Positions 8,292 through 16,911 of a DNA stretch of 39,344 nt are shown piece after piece (the stretch's first letter is position 1; every line of letters begins with the position of its first letter). The translations under genes were made by a program, and so were the position numbers. The notes under the pieces are model-generated. The model was not told where the DNA came from. It made no database searches and saw nothing but the letters and a program-made list of their open reading frames with translations. Origin of the DNA: Rhodospirillales bacterium (GTDB lineage Bacteria > Pseudomonadota > Alphaproteobacteria > Bin95); the NCBI GenBank assembly GCA_008081395.1, contig VMCJ01000021.1, positions 1-39,344 on the forward strand, written 5' to 3'.

Positions 8292-8756
8292 CTAAGAGAT
8301 CTCAAACACCGCATCTATTTCAACGGAGTAATTAAACGGTAAATTCGGTGCCCCAACTGCAAAGCGTGCATGAGAACCAATTTCCCCAAACACTTCTACC
8401 ATTAAATCAGAAGCTCCATTAATTACTGCAGGTTGTTGATCAAAATCTGGAGAACAATTTACAAACCCTCCGAGTTTCACGCAGCGCGTAACTCGGTCTA
8501 GATTGCCTTCAACAGCCGCATTCAATTGCCCTAAAATAGCTAACGCACAGGCACGAGCCGCCTTCAGGGCATGGTTAATGTCTACTTCGGCGCCAACTTT
8601 ACCAATAAACTTTTCTGCACCAACTGCAGATACCTGACCAGAAACAAAGACCAAATTACCAGTGATCACAAATGGCACATAGTTAGCAACTGGCTTTGGG
8701 GCGTCGGGCAAATTAATCCCAAGCTCTTGTAATCGGGCTGCTACACGACCGGCCAT
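8292..8756 (-). CDS. RidA/YjgF-family protein
   Basis: The protein is a 154-aa member of the RidA superfamily. The archetype hydrolyses reactive enamine/imine intermediates from pyridoxal-phosphate enzymes, protecting the cell from 2-aminoacrylate damage. The C-terminal part carries HARFAVGAPNLPFNYSVEID; Arg131 occupies the place of the substrate-binding Arg of active RidA. The longer N-terminus (RVAARLQELGINLPDAPKP) marks it as the extended subgroup (about 150 aa) rather than the 128-aa canonical form. AGGAA about 8 bases before the ATG supports this start. It is first in a close-packed run of seven or more genes. From memory this subgroup often neighbours FemAB-like genes in Alphaproteobacteria, as it does here. 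Confidence 0.86.
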   Translation of the reverse strand: MAGRVAARLQELGINLPDAPKPVANYVPFVITGNLVFVSGQVSAVGAEKFIGKVGAEVDINHALKAARACALAILGQLNAAVEGNLDRVTRCVKLGGFVNCSPDFDQQPAVINGASDLMVEVFGEIGSHARFAVGAPNLPFNYSVEIDAVFEIS

Positions 8757-8826
8757 TCAAAGTTCCTCTCAATAATGATGATCAAATGATGAGCTGGGAA
8801 TCTTACACTTACAAAAGGTTAATTGC

Positions 8827-8848
8827 CATGTTTGTTCCTCAAAACATG
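8827..8848 (-). other. Stem-loop just after the rraA-like gene
   Basis: A perfect 7-bp inverted repeat, CATGTTT (8827-8833) and AAACATG (8842-8848) with an 8-base loop, starts 12 bases after the stop of the upstream gene. No T run follows in the direction of transcription, so it is better read as a 3'-end stabiliser or weak pause site than a full terminator. It separates the RraA-like gene from the RidA-led operon. Confidence 0.35.
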
Positions 8849-8860
8849 AGACCAATAATC

Positions 8861-9574
8861 CTATTTCTTTTTCCTACTTGCTTCATATCTTGCGATATTT
8901 TCAGCGTTCGGTGGGTATAGTCCAGGAAGAGATGCTCCGGCCTCAACTTCAGACATAATCCATTCTTCTTGTGCTTCTTGTTCTGCGCCCTGAGCCGCCA
9001 CCTCTTCGACAATGGATCGCGGAATAATCACCGCACCATCGTCATCCGCGACAACAGCATCGCCGGGAACAATACATACTCCCCCACAAGCAATGGTCTC
9101 TTGCCATCCAACAAAGTGTAACGCTGCAACAGAAGGCGGTGCTGCTGCCCCTGTTGCCCAGACAGGTAAGCCAGTTCCCATAACGCCAGCCAGATCACGC
9201 ATAACGCCGTCAGTAATTAGACCTTGAACACCCTTTTTTACCATCCGCGCACATAGAATATCGCCAAAAATTCCAGCATCAGAAGAGCCCATAGCATCAG
9301 CGACTACCATCGCTCCGGAAGGCATTGCTTCGATTGCGGCACGAGTAGAAACTGGAGATGACCAAGAAGCAGGGCTAGCTAAGTCCTCCCTGTAAGGAAC
9401 AAAACGCAAAGTGAATGCAGGGCCAGCAAGGCGCTCACCACCTGATCTAAGAGGCGTGGCACGACGAATCCAGGTGTTTCGAAGCCCTTTCTTCAGAAGA
9501 ACAGTCGTTAACGTTGCAGTCGTTATACCTGCCAATGTTTTGAAAACTTCGGGGGCAATTGGTTCTTCTGTCAT
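8861..9574 (-). CDS. RraA-like protein (HMG/CHA aldolase superfamily)
   Basis: The protein belongs to the RraA/RraA-like superfamily, which contains class II 4-hydroxy-4-methyl-2-oxoglutarate aldolases and the RNase E inhibitor RraA. Family hallmarks are the central GDILCARMVKKGVQGLITDG block and MRDL (the catalytic Arg-Asp pair). The acidic residue that, as I recall, follows two residues after Arg-Asp in the aldolases is Gly here, so aldolase activity is uncertain. At 237 aa it is longer than RraA, as usual for the catabolic subgroup. I prefer the ATG at 9574 (MTEEPIAPE) because CAGGAG lies 6 bases upstream; starts at 9580 and 9595 would place that site inside the gene. It is divergent from the di-haem oxidoreductase gene. 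Confidence 0.8.
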   Translation of the reverse strand: MTEEPIAPEVFKTLAGITTATLTTVLLKKGLRNTWIRRATPLRSGGERLAGPAFTLRFVPYREDLASPASWSSPVSTRAAIEAMPSGAMVVADAMGSSDAGIFGDILCARMVKKGVQGLITDGVMRDLAGVMGTGLPVWATGAAAPPSVAALHFVGWQETIACGGVCIVPGDAVVADDDGAVIIPRSIVEEVAAQGAEQEAQEEWIMSEVEAGASLPGLYPPNAENIARYEASRKKK

Positions 9575-9627
9575 AATCATCTCCTGACTGATCAAGCGAC
9601 TGGCGTACGAATAAATTTTGGCGTGTA

Positions 9628-9633
9628 ATTATA
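9628..9633 (-). promoter_or_regulatory. Candidate -10 box for the rraA-like gene
   Basis: On the minus strand a perfect TATAAT lies about 54 bases before the ATG at 9574, inside the short divergent gap with the oxidoreductase gene. No good -35 hexamer is visible at 16-18 bases, so it may depend on an activator or be accidental. Confidence 0.3.
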
Positions 9634-9635
9634 CT

Positions 9636-10952
9636 ATGATTAGTCAGTTGTCTCATACGCTCATACTTTTAATTGCAAGTATTATTTTTGCAGTAGCGCC
9701 AGCAGATAGCGAACCCGTTTCTAGATTAATTAATCATCATCCTGGTGGTGCCGCTACATCCGAAATTATTGAACCTGACACAGCTTTTTCCCGCCCAGTT
9801 GCAACACTGCCAAGTTCGGCTTTGCCGCATTTTACTGCTGGAGCGACACTCTTCTACACTCGATGGGTTGCGAGACCGGCTAAGCAGCCAGCCCTAGAAG
9901 GCCTTGGTCCTTTGTTCAACGCACTTTCCTGCGAGCAATGCCATCGGAATGATGGCAGAGGACGTCCACCAAAAGATAATCTCACTGAAGCTGAAGTAAC
10001 AGGAACAGTGGTGAAGTTTCCCCTCGGAAGCCAAAATTATGGTCTGCAATTGCAAGACCGAGCTGTTAGAGGATTAAAACCAGAGGGGCAACTTCAGCGT
10101 CGCATCCTATCAAAAGAAGAATTTTACGCCGACGGGCAAAAAGTTGTGCTGTTCTATCCGAGCTGGGCAATCACTAGTTTTGAGATAGCCCCACCACCAC
10201 AATCCTATTCAGTCAGAACAGCCCCTGCAATTTTTGGATTGGGACTTCTCGAAGCAATACCTGAACAGCGATTGCATAGTCTTGCTGACCCTGACGACCA
10301 GAATAATGACGGCATATCAGGCCGACTAGGGATTGGGCGATTTGGTTGGAGAGCTAAGCAAACTTCTCTTCTACAACAAACTGCTCATGCCTTGATTAAT
10401 GATATGGGAATTTCATCGGATCTCTATCCTTCAGCTTTTGGCGATTGCACTATCAATCAAAAAAAATGTCATATGCTGGCAGGTACAGGGTTAGAGGCAG
10501 ATACAAAATTTCTGCAGACCGTTACAGACTACGTCGCTAACCTTGGGCCACCACCCCGCTCCGGTGAACCTGAAAATTTCAAGGCCGGCCAAAGTCTATT
10601 TCATAGTCTTAATTGTCACGGATGCCACACTCCCAGTCACAAAACTGGAGAACACCGTCTCACTTGGTTATCTGGACATAAAATCTGGCCTTATACTGAT
10701 CTTCTTCTCCACGATATGGGAGACGGTCTTGCCGATGGTGGCGGAAGGGAATGGCGCACGCCTCCGTTATGGGGGTTAGGTCGACACAAAGCAGTAAATG
10801 GAAACTCTTTTTATCTACACGATGGCCGAGCGTTGACACTTGAACAAGCTCTACTGTGGCATGGTGGCGAGGCAGAATCATCGCGTGAAAACTTTAAAAA
10901 ACTATCTGCTTCGGAGAGAACAGCACTGATAGATTTTCTGGAAAGTTTATAA
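9636..10952 (+). CDS. Periplasmic di-haem oxidoreductase (DHOR / DUF1111, 'thiol oxidoreductase')
   Basis: This secreted c-type cytochrome is of the di-haem oxidoreductase family. The ATG at 9636 gives a signal peptide (hydrophobic LILLIASIIFAVAPADS); the frame extends to a TTG at 9618 that would only blunt the signal. Two haem-attachment motifs are present: CEQCH at residues 99-103 and CHGCH at 327-331. Two further cysteines at 271 and 278 (GDCTINQKKC) match the extra Cys pair of this family. GLGPLFNALSCEQCH, RTPPLWGLG and FYLHDGRALTLEQALLWHGGEA are family-typical. At 438 aa it is of normal length. Members often sit beside imelysin or iron-uptake genes; none is here. It needs haem maturation (ccm) genes elsewhere. 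The electron partner and substrate are unknown. Confidence 0.87.
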   Translation: MISQLSHTLILLIASIIFAVAPADSEPVSRLINHHPGGAATSEIIEPDTAFSRPVATLPSSALPHFTAGATLFYTRWVARPAKQPALEGLGPLFNALSCEQCHRNDGRGRPPKDNLTEAEVTGTVVKFPLGSQNYGLQLQDRAVRGLKPEGQLQRRILSKEEFYADGQKVVLFYPSWAITSFEIAPPPQSYSVRTAPAIFGLGLLEAIPEQRLHSLADPDDQNNDGISGRLGIGRFGWRAKQTSLLQQTAHALINDMGISSDLYPSAFGDCTINQKKCHMLAGTGLEADTKFLQTVTDYVANLGPPPRSGEPENFKAGQSLFHSLNCHGCHTPSHKTGEHRLTWLSGHKIWPYTDLLLHDMGDGLADGGGREWRTPPLWGLGRHKAVNGNSFYLHDGRALTLEQALLWHGGEAESSRENFKKLSASERTALIDFLESL

Positions 10953-11045
10953 CCTAAAAAGATCCTTAAATTGCAGACTTTACCGAGCTGCTGATGAGCT
11001 TTACCTATACCTATCTTAGCTTTAACCCTGAGAGGGAACGCTTTC

Positions 11046-11672
11046 ATGCTCGATTTCTATTTCTCGCCAGGATCCTGTGCACTAGCCAGCCACATATTGC
11101 TAGAAGAGATCGGTGCCAAATACGAGTCTCATCGGATCGACTTTTCTCAGAATGAGCAACAGGGTGAAGCCTACTTAAAGTTAAATCCCAAAGGCCGAGT
11201 ACCAGCACTTGCTACGCAGCATGGCACTCTTACAGAAACACCCGCGATTTTAGTCTATTTAGCCGAAACACATGATCGGGGGGATCTCATCTTCAAAGCA
11301 GACCCCTATAACTTCGCTCGTGTACAATCCTTTAATAACTATCTCTGCGCCACTGTGCATGTTGCTCATGCGCACAAAGGTCGTGGCCACCGTTGGGCAA
11401 GTGAGCCCGGAGCCATCAAAGCAATGCAAGCCCATGTTCCCACGTCCATGTCATTATGCTTTGAGTATCTTGAAAATGAAGGAGTTACAGGTCCCTTCGT
11501 AATGGGTGAGACGTACTCCGTCGCAGACCCTTACCTTTATACAATTTGTCGCTGGGCTCCTGCGGACGGAGTGGATATTAGCAAACTGCCAAAAATAAAA
11601 GCGCATATGGAAATGATGGCCAAGCGAGACTCGACACTTCGCGCGCTAAGAGCGGAAGGACTTCAGCCTTAA
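11046..11672 (+). CDS. Glutathione S-transferase, beta class
   Basis: The 208-aa protein has the thioredoxin-fold N-terminal domain and helical C-terminal domain of cytosolic glutathione transferases. The N-terminus (FYFSPGSCALASHILLEEIG) closely follows bacterial beta-class GSTs, with Cys11 at the place of the active-site Cys10 of Escherichia coli GstA. LNPKGRVPAL contains the conserved cis-Pro, and TETPAILVYLAE corresponds to the glutathione gamma-glutamyl-binding motif (usually E-S, here E-T). GAGAGG lies about 10 bases before the ATG. It follows the di-haem oxidoreductase by 93 bases on the same strand and faces the acyl-CoA dehydrogenase tail to tail. Expected to conjugate or reduce electrophiles with glutathione in the cytoplasm; substrate unknown. 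Confidence 0.88.
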   Translation: MLDFYFSPGSCALASHILLEEIGAKYESHRIDFSQNEQQGEAYLKLNPKGRVPALATQHGTLTETPAILVYLAETHDRGDLIFKADPYNFARVQSFNNYLCATVHVAHAHKGRGHRWASEPGAIKAMQAHVPTSMSLCFEYLENEGVTGPFVMGETYSVADPYLYTICRWAPADGVDISKLPKIKAHMEMMAKRDSTLRALRAEGLQP

Positions 11673-11704
11673 AGGAAAATTTTAATCTTACTCAGAAGAC
11701 CTTT

Positions 11705-13504
11705 TTATAGTGATAGTAATTCTTGAGCTATCTCAAGTGAAATTGGAGCGTCCTCTAGCAATACTGATGTTGCCTCAGCCTCAAATTGCCCCCTTTCAAG
11801 AGTAAAGGGATCTGCTGAATTCAATCGCCGGTCAAGGACAAGGCGAGCAATCAAAAGTCTTCGAGCGTCTCCTCCAGAGGAACCTAGTACAGAACCCTCC
11901 GCCGCCATCAAAGCTGCAGTATGCGCATTATACAAACCTGCCGCAGCTCGCCGACAGTGGTGCTCATTTGCTGGATCACTCGCAACTGACCGTGCGAATT
12001 CGATTGCTCGATCTAATGTTTGTAAAAGTCTTGATTTGAATTGGCCCGGACATCCTCCAGCCGCATCCAACCACTGAATAACATCTTCACGAAGGGCCTG
12101 CTCAGCATGCTCTTTACCCACTGCACGCATGACAACATCAATTGCATTCATATTTGTCGTACCTTCCCAAAGAAGGCCGATCTGCGCATCACGTATCAGC
12201 CGGGCATTCACCCATTCCTCTATGTATCCGAGACCCCCACGTGTTTCCATTGATGCTGTGGCAACTGGTACATTATCTCGGCAAGCCATCATCTTTAGCA
12301 GAGGAGTGGCGATACGAAGGGCTTTGGTTCCTGCTTCGTCATCATTGTTCGCTCGTCGCATGGCGGATGCAGCGTAGAAAAATGCTGTCAGGGCTTGCTC
12401 GGTTGGAATCAGGATATCAAGTAACTGTTCACGCATTAAAGGCTTGCAAACTACTGGCTCACCAAATTGTCTTCGGAAGCGAGCAGCTGCAAGGGCCTCA
12501 TTTAAGCACCGACGCATCATACCCGCAGCGCGCACACCGTGAGAAAGTCGAGATAGGTTTACCTGGCGAAGCATTTGTTTAATGCCATTCTCGACATCGC
12601 CGACAGCATACGCCAACGCACCATCAAAAATTATTTCGCCCGATGCCATCGACTTGGTCCCAAGTTTATCTTTGAGACGAACTATTCTGTAACTGTTGCG
12701 ACTGCCATCCTCTAGGCGCCGCGGCATTGCAAATAAGCCCAAACCTTTTGTGCCGGCAGGTGCTCCCTGCACGCGCGCTAAAAGCAACGCTACATCGGCA
12801 TCGGCATGGGAACAAAACCACTTCTCCCCATACAAGCGCCAATGCTCTCCATCTGGTACCGCCATCAAAGTTGCTTCGCCAACATCCGAACCTGCCGCTT
12901 TTTCAGTCATGAATTGCGTGCCAGTTAGACGTTTATCAAAATCAAGTGAGGTCAAACCCTCCCAGAACATTTCTTTTAACTTAGGGTTGTCATTCCATTC
13001 GAAGTGGTAAGCCGATGTTTCAGATACAGAAAGAGGACAAAGGAGGCCAAATTCTGACTGAGAGAACATGTACTGAAACGCATATTTCACTGGAGGCGAT
13101 GTTATCTCGGGCCAACCAAGGGCTCCTGGACGATGAGCCATTGCTGCCATCTGAAAGTCGCCCCAGCAAATCTTTTCCATCTCTCTGTATGCAGGGTGGT
13201 ATTCAATCCAATCGATATCTCGCCCAAAACGATCTCTTGGATGAAGCACAGGACCATTTTTATCAGCAACCATGGCAAGCTGATTTAGCTGACCACCAGC
13301 CACCTCACCCATTCTCTCAAAGTGCGGACTGAAATGATCCAGTTCTGCTTGGGTTAAATAAAGGGGCAGTAAACTTTGAAACTGGTGATCAATATCAAAA
13401 AAATTTAAGCCCGCACAATCAGGGGGAATTCTGTCACTATCTGACTGCCCTGGACGAATAGCAGAACGGAATGCAAGGCTACTCGAGGAGGTATCTGGGC
13501 TCAT
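11705..13504 (-). CDS. Acyl-CoA dehydrogenase family protein, AidB-like
   Basis: This 599-aa flavoprotein resembles the long AidB-type branch of acyl-CoA dehydrogenases rather than the 380-aa classical enzymes. The FAD-binding motif TEKAAGSDVG (200-209), the GEKWFCSHADAD strand (226-236), RRQFGEP near 344, ETRGGLGYIEE (420-430) and the catalytic Glu447 in LLWEGTTNMN are all in place, so it should be active as a dehydrogenase. The N-terminal 150 residues and the C-terminal 130 residues are the extra AidB-type domains. It is the last gene of the ggt-liv run, 65 bases after livF, hinting that it oxidises the CoA thioester of whatever the Liv system imports. An Ada-regulon repair role like E. coli AidB is less likely here because no ada or alkylation gene is near. 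Confidence 0.87.
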   Translation of the reverse strand: MSPDTSSSSLAFRSAIRPGQSDSDRIPPDCAGLNFFDIDHQFQSLLPLYLTQAELDHFSPHFERMGEVAGGQLNQLAMVADKNGPVLHPRDRFGRDIDWIEYHPAYREMEKICWGDFQMAAMAHRPGALGWPEITSPPVKYAFQYMFSQSEFGLLCPLSVSETSAYHFEWNDNPKLKEMFWEGLTSLDFDKRLTGTQFMTEKAAGSDVGEATLMAVPDGEHWRLYGEKWFCSHADADVALLLARVQGAPAGTKGLGLFAMPRRLEDGSRNSYRIVRLKDKLGTKSMASGEIIFDGALAYAVGDVENGIKQMLRQVNLSRLSHGVRAAGMMRRCLNEALAAARFRRQFGEPVVCKPLMREQLLDILIPTEQALTAFFYAASAMRRANNDDEAGTKALRIATPLLKMMACRDNVPVATASMETRGGLGYIEEWVNARLIRDAQIGLLWEGTTNMNAIDVVMRAVGKEHAEQALREDVIQWLDAAGGCPGQFKSRLLQTLDRAIEFARSVASDPANEHHCRRAAAGLYNAHTAALMAAEGSVLGSSGGDARRLLIARLVLDRRLNSADPFTLERGQFEAEATSVLLEDAPISLEIAQELLSL

Positions 13505-13569
13505 AATTTCTAGCTCTCAAGTTAAGCAAAATTTATAAAAATCTTAATCAACCTCGTCACTATACGAAA

Positions 13570-14214
13570 TCAAGCAGATGTCACGCTACCACGCTCAACA
13601 ACATACATCCGGTCCAACAACTCCGCACAGTGTGCCGTATTAGACTCCGCGATAAGTATAGTTACGCCCTCTGCCTTTAAATTAGAGAGAATTTCAGACA
13701 TTCTCTTTGCTAGAGCCGGGGCAATTCCTTCCGAAGGCTCGTCCAAAAGCAGCATACGCTTGCCAACAAGAAGAGCGCGGGCAAGAGCAGCTAGTTTCTG
13801 CTGACCTCCAGAAAGACTAGTAGCCGGGCGATTACGAAACTCTCTGGCCTCCGGGATAAGTGAGTAAACCCACGCAAGCCTTGCTTCCCAGTCCTCAATT
13901 CCTACCGCCCAAACCGGGATCATGATATTCTCCTCCACCGTCAATGAAGGCACCAATTTGCGATCCTCTGGCATGTAGCCAAACCCAAGGCCAGCGCGTT
14001 TTTGTGAAGGCAAGACGGTTAAATCAACATTATCAAATTTCATTTGTCCTGAAACTGCGTTTAGCAATCCCATTAAAGAACGAAGAAAAGTCGTTTTGCC
14101 TGCCCCATTTCGCCCAATGAGACCAACCATTTCGCCGGCTTCAATACGTAGAGAAGCATCCTGCAGAATGCGGATTGGTCCGATATCCACGTTTAGTGTT
14201 TTAACTTCAAGCAT
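13570..14214 (-). CDS. livF: Branched-chain amino acid-type ABC transporter, ATPase LivF
   Basis: This is one of the two ATPases of a LIV-type importer. Walker A is GRNGAGKTT near residue 35, the signature is LSGGQQKLAALARAL, and Walker B is MLLLDEPSEGIAP, whose 'EGIAP' ending is typical of LivF. I place the start at the ATG at 14214 (MLEVKTLNV); the start 7 codons earlier is not needed. Its first 8 bases overlap the last codons of livG (ATGCTTGA arrangement), a mark of translational coupling. At 214 aa it is slightly shorter than the usual 230-240 aa, lost mainly at the C-terminus. It acts at the cytoplasmic face of LivHM. Confidence 0.92.
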   Translation of the reverse strand: MLEVKTLNVDIGPIRILQDASLRIEAGEMVGLIGRNGAGKTTFLRSLMGLLNAVSGQMKFDNVDLTVLPSQKRAGLGFGYMPEDRKLVPSLTVEENIMIPVWAVGIEDWEARLAWVYSLIPEAREFRNRPATSLSGGQQKLAALARALLVGKRMLLLDEPSEGIAPALAKRMSEILSNLKAEGVTILIAESNTAHCAELLDRMYVVERGSVTSA

Positions 14215-15001
14215 GAATAGCGTCTTCGCTAGCATTCATGTTGGGCGCATGCTCACCACCAATCACGTATTCAATAACTTGCGGATTTATAAGAGCTTCT
14301 GCTGGGGGAGCATCACATATAATTTCACCTTGGTAGAACGCTAGAACTCGATCTACGTAACGCTCGACGATCTCCATATCGTGTTCGACAAATAAAACGG
14401 TCGCTCCCTGCTCTCTAAGGGCCTGGATCACAATGTCCATTATTCCAAACTTTTCCTCAACCGAAACTCCTGAGGTTGGCTCATCCAGAAGGAGGATTTT
14501 GGGATTGGAAACTACCGCCATGGCAATATCCAGGAGTTTTCGCACCCCCTGGGAAAGGGTGCTGGCGACTTGGTCTCTATGACCAGTAATATTGTAGAGC
14601 TCCATCAACTTTTCACACTCAATCAGTAAATCAGGTGCTCTGGGAGACTGCAGCATCGCACGACCCGCTTGCTTACAGATTGAAAGCGCTGTCAGAAGGT
14701 TCTCTTCAACAGTCATGCTCATAAAGACCTGAGATACCTGAAATGAGCGGCAAACGCCCACATGGGTCGCATTCCTTGGCTCAATGCCTGTAATATCTTT
14801 GCCCTGAAATTCAATTTTACCGCTTGTGGGCTTTAGATAGCCCGTAATCATATTCACAAAAACAGTCTTACCTGCGCCGTTAGCTCCAATGATTCCAATG
14901 ATTTCTCCGTCTGCCGCCTCTACATTGAGGTTGTTGGCAGCCATTATGCCGGAAAAAGATTTACAGAGATCAGTGACCCTTAAAGCCGGCACTGCAGTCA
15001 T
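14207..15001 (-). CDS. livG: Branched-chain amino acid-type ABC transporter, ATPase LivG
   Basis: This is the second ATPase of the importer. Motifs are Walker A GANGAGKTV near residue 40, the ABC signature written LSQGVRKLLDIAMAV, Walker B KILLLDEPTSGVSVEEK and the switch His in LFVEHDMEIVERYVDRVLAFYQGEII. The ATG at 15001 overlaps the livM stop by 4 bases (ATGA), which decides the start over a much longer reading that would run 35 codons into livM. At 264 aa it is the normal LivG length. 'SGVSVEEK' replaces the commoner 'AGLN' after Walker B, as seen in several urea- or amide-type LIV paralogues. That could mean a substrate other than leucine, but this is only a weak hint. Confidence 0.92.
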   Translation of the reverse strand: MTAVPALRVTDLCKSFSGIMAANNLNVEAADGEIIGIIGANGAGKTVFVNMITGYLKPTSGKIEFQGKDITGIEPRNATHVGVCRSFQVSQVFMSMTVEENLLTALSICKQAGRAMLQSPRAPDLLIECEKLMELYNITGHRDQVASTLSQGVRKLLDIAMAVVSNPKILLLDEPTSGVSVEEKFGIMDIVIQALREQGATVLFVEHDMEIVERYVDRVLAFYQGEIICDAPPAEALINPQVIEYVIGGEHAPNMNASEDAIHA

Positions 15002-15954
15002 GATGAAACTCCTCTTCGCTTCCAAATTCGCTCTAACAAGGACCAGAGTCCCATCGGAAGGAAGAAAATGATGCCAAGTAAAGTGGCACCCACTATGAGT
15101 TGCCAAGCTTCAGGTGCGAGTTCAAAGGCGTAGGTTCTTAAAAATTCAAACGCAACACCACCAAGAAAAGGTGCGATAACGCTTCCTGGTCCAGCCATCA
15201 CAGTGATGAAGACCAACTCACCCGAAACCGGCCAATTCACCATTGAATCCGGATCTACTTGACCGAGCGCCATAGCAAGTAACGCACCAGAAGCTCCCGC
15301 CAATCCAGCAGACATAATATATTTTAGATGAATTGCTCGAGCGACTGAGAAGCCAAGGTATTCAACGCGAAGCTCGTTATCCCTGATAGCAGTCGTCAGG
15401 GTTCCAAGGGCAGTTTTTAGATAACATTGAACAAGAATAGCACCTACCGCACAGACAAAAACAATTGCAGCAAATAGGGCATATTTGTTCTCGGGGGTCC
15501 ATCCCAGGATAGTAGTTTGAGATACCGAAAATCCATCAGTTGACCCTAAGCTCTCGACCTTAACAAGGATACCGTACAGAACCATAGAAAATGCCAGATT
15601 AAGCATCGCAAAGAAGATTCCGCGATATTTTCTTAGAATAAAGCCTAGGAAAAAACCCACAAATGCGGAGGCACCAACCGCGAGGAATAACCTAAGAAAA
15701 ATATCCGAAATTCCAAAATTACGATCAACCAAACCCACCACATAGGCGCCAATGCCAAAGTAAAGAGCATGGCCAAATGAAATTAGTCCCGTTCTCCAAA
15801 GTACCATAAGACCCAGGACTGCAAGACCTCGCGCCAAACCAAACATAATGTTGTTTTGGACCCAGGCCTCCATAAAGTAGCCCGCGACAGCGAGCACGAA
15901 AAATCCGAGCACTGCCCATCGAATTGTGGCATCGTTTTTTAATATTTGGTTCAT
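14998..15954 (-). CDS. livM: Branched-chain amino acid-type ABC transporter, permease LivM
   Basis: An inner-membrane permease of 318 aa with about 8-10 hydrophobic segments. The conserved LIV permease motifs are present: GLISFGHALYFGIGAYVVG, RKYRGIFFAMLNLAFSMVLYGI and TAIRDNELRVEYLGFSVARAIHLKYIMSAGLAGASGAL, the last being the cytoplasmic EAA-like loop that docks on the ATPases. AGGAA 8 bases before the ATG at 15954 overlaps the end of livH, which stops 11 bases upstream. The 3' end overlaps livG by 4 bases. It works as a heterodimer with LivH. Confidence 0.93.
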   Translation of the reverse strand: MNQILKNDATIRWAVLGFFVLAVAGYFMEAWVQNNIMFGLARGLAVLGLMVLWRTGLISFGHALYFGIGAYVVGLVDRNFGISDIFLRLFLAVGASAFVGFFLGFILRKYRGIFFAMLNLAFSMVLYGILVKVESLGSTDGFSVSQTTILGWTPENKYALFAAIVFVCAVGAILVQCYLKTALGTLTTAIRDNELRVEYLGFSVARAIHLKYIMSAGLAGASGALLAMALGQVDPDSMVNWPVSGELVFITVMAGPGSVIAPFLGGVAFEFLRTYAFELAPEAWQLIVGATLLGIIFFLPMGLWSLLERIWKRRGVSS

Positions 15955-15965
15955 TAGTTAGGTTC

Positions 15966-16865
15966 CTAAATTGTCCGAGCCTTAGGAGGCGCAAAAAGCC
16001 CTTCAGGACGAACGATTAAGACACCTGCCATTACGGCAAAAACAACAAAAAGCTCCAACTCAGGAAATTGATGGACGGCAACAGCTCGTAAAACGCCAAC
16101 CAGAATTGAGCCAATTAATGCTCCAGGGATTGAACCCATACCTCCGATTACAACAACAGCGAAGCTAAGAACAATGACATCAATGCCAAACCCCGGTGCC
16201 ACTGATGTAGTTGGTGCCACATAAGCTCCACCAAGCGCGCCAAGTGCAGCCCCAATGATAAATACTATGAGGTAAACAGCGGAGACATTAATACCCATAG
16301 CCTGACTTATTTCTCGATCATAAATCACGACAGCTATTAATTTGCCCCATTTTGTCTTGGTTAGAACCCACCAACAGCTAACCGCTACCACGAGAGCCAG
16401 AGCAAAAAGTGTCAGAGAGTATACATCGCGAAACACTCCGCCAATTACAACGTTTCCAAGCACAGCCATTGGTTGATAGGCAAAATAAGGATCAACTCCA
16501 AAAACTAAGAGTATGGCGTCCTCCAAACAGAGAAACACACCAAAAGTTGCAAGTGCAATTAAAACCTCGTCCTGGGCATACATTCGACTAAGAACCAATC
16601 GTTCTAAAATGGTACCTAGGACCAATCCAACAATGATGGAGGACGCAAAAATCAAAAGGAAACCGATCCAGTCGGGATAACCTAACTCTCCCGCTTGGGT
16701 TATCGAAAACGCTGCCGCATAGGCCCCCCAAGCGTAAAATGCCCCATGAGCAACATTCAGGATCTTAAGAACCCCAAAGACAATAGTGAGGCCTACTGAG
16801 ACAATAAACAGGAATGAGGCATAGTTCAGTCCGTCTAAAAGGATAGTCACGACCTGAGCCAACAT
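15966..16865 (-). CDS. livH: Branched-chain amino acid-type ABC transporter, permease LivH
   Basis: An inner-membrane permease of 299 aa with about 8 membrane segments. LivH hallmarks are LNYASFLFIVSVGLTIVFGVLKILNVAHGAFYAWGAY at the N-terminus, ISQAMGINVSAVYLIVFIIGAALGALGGA in the ATPase-contact loop and VIGGMGSIPGALIGSILVGVLRAV near the C-terminus. A strong AGGAGG lies 9 bases before the ATG at 16865. It is separated from the binding-protein gene by 100 bases holding a stable hairpin, a common layout that lets the binding protein be made in excess. Confidence 0.93.
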   Translation of the reverse strand: MLAQVVTILLDGLNYASFLFIVSVGLTIVFGVLKILNVAHGAFYAWGAYAAAFSITQAGELGYPDWIGFLLIFASSIIVGLVLGTILERLVLSRMYAQDEVLIALATFGVFLCLEDAILLVFGVDPYFAYQPMAVLGNVVIGGVFRDVYSLTLFALALVVAVSCWWVLTKTKWGKLIAVVIYDREISQAMGINVSAVYLIVFIIGAALGALGGAYVAPTTSVAPGFGIDVIVLSFAVVVIGGMGSIPGALIGSILVGVLRAVAVHQFPELELFVVFAVMAGVLIVRPEGLFAPPKARTI

Positions 16866-16911
16866 GGTCGAGCGCCTCCTATCACAAAGGTAAGCAATAT
16901 TTGAGTGGCAA

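Noticed and set aside
9618-9635. TTG start 18 bases before the oxidoreductase ATG
   Set aside because: It would place polar residues ahead of the signal peptide, and the ATG at 9636 gives a clean signal sequence.
12142-12582. 146-aa plus-strand frame inside the acyl-CoA dehydrogenase gene
   Set aside because: It overlaps the FAD-domain and catalytic Glu region on the opposite strand and has no family resemblance.
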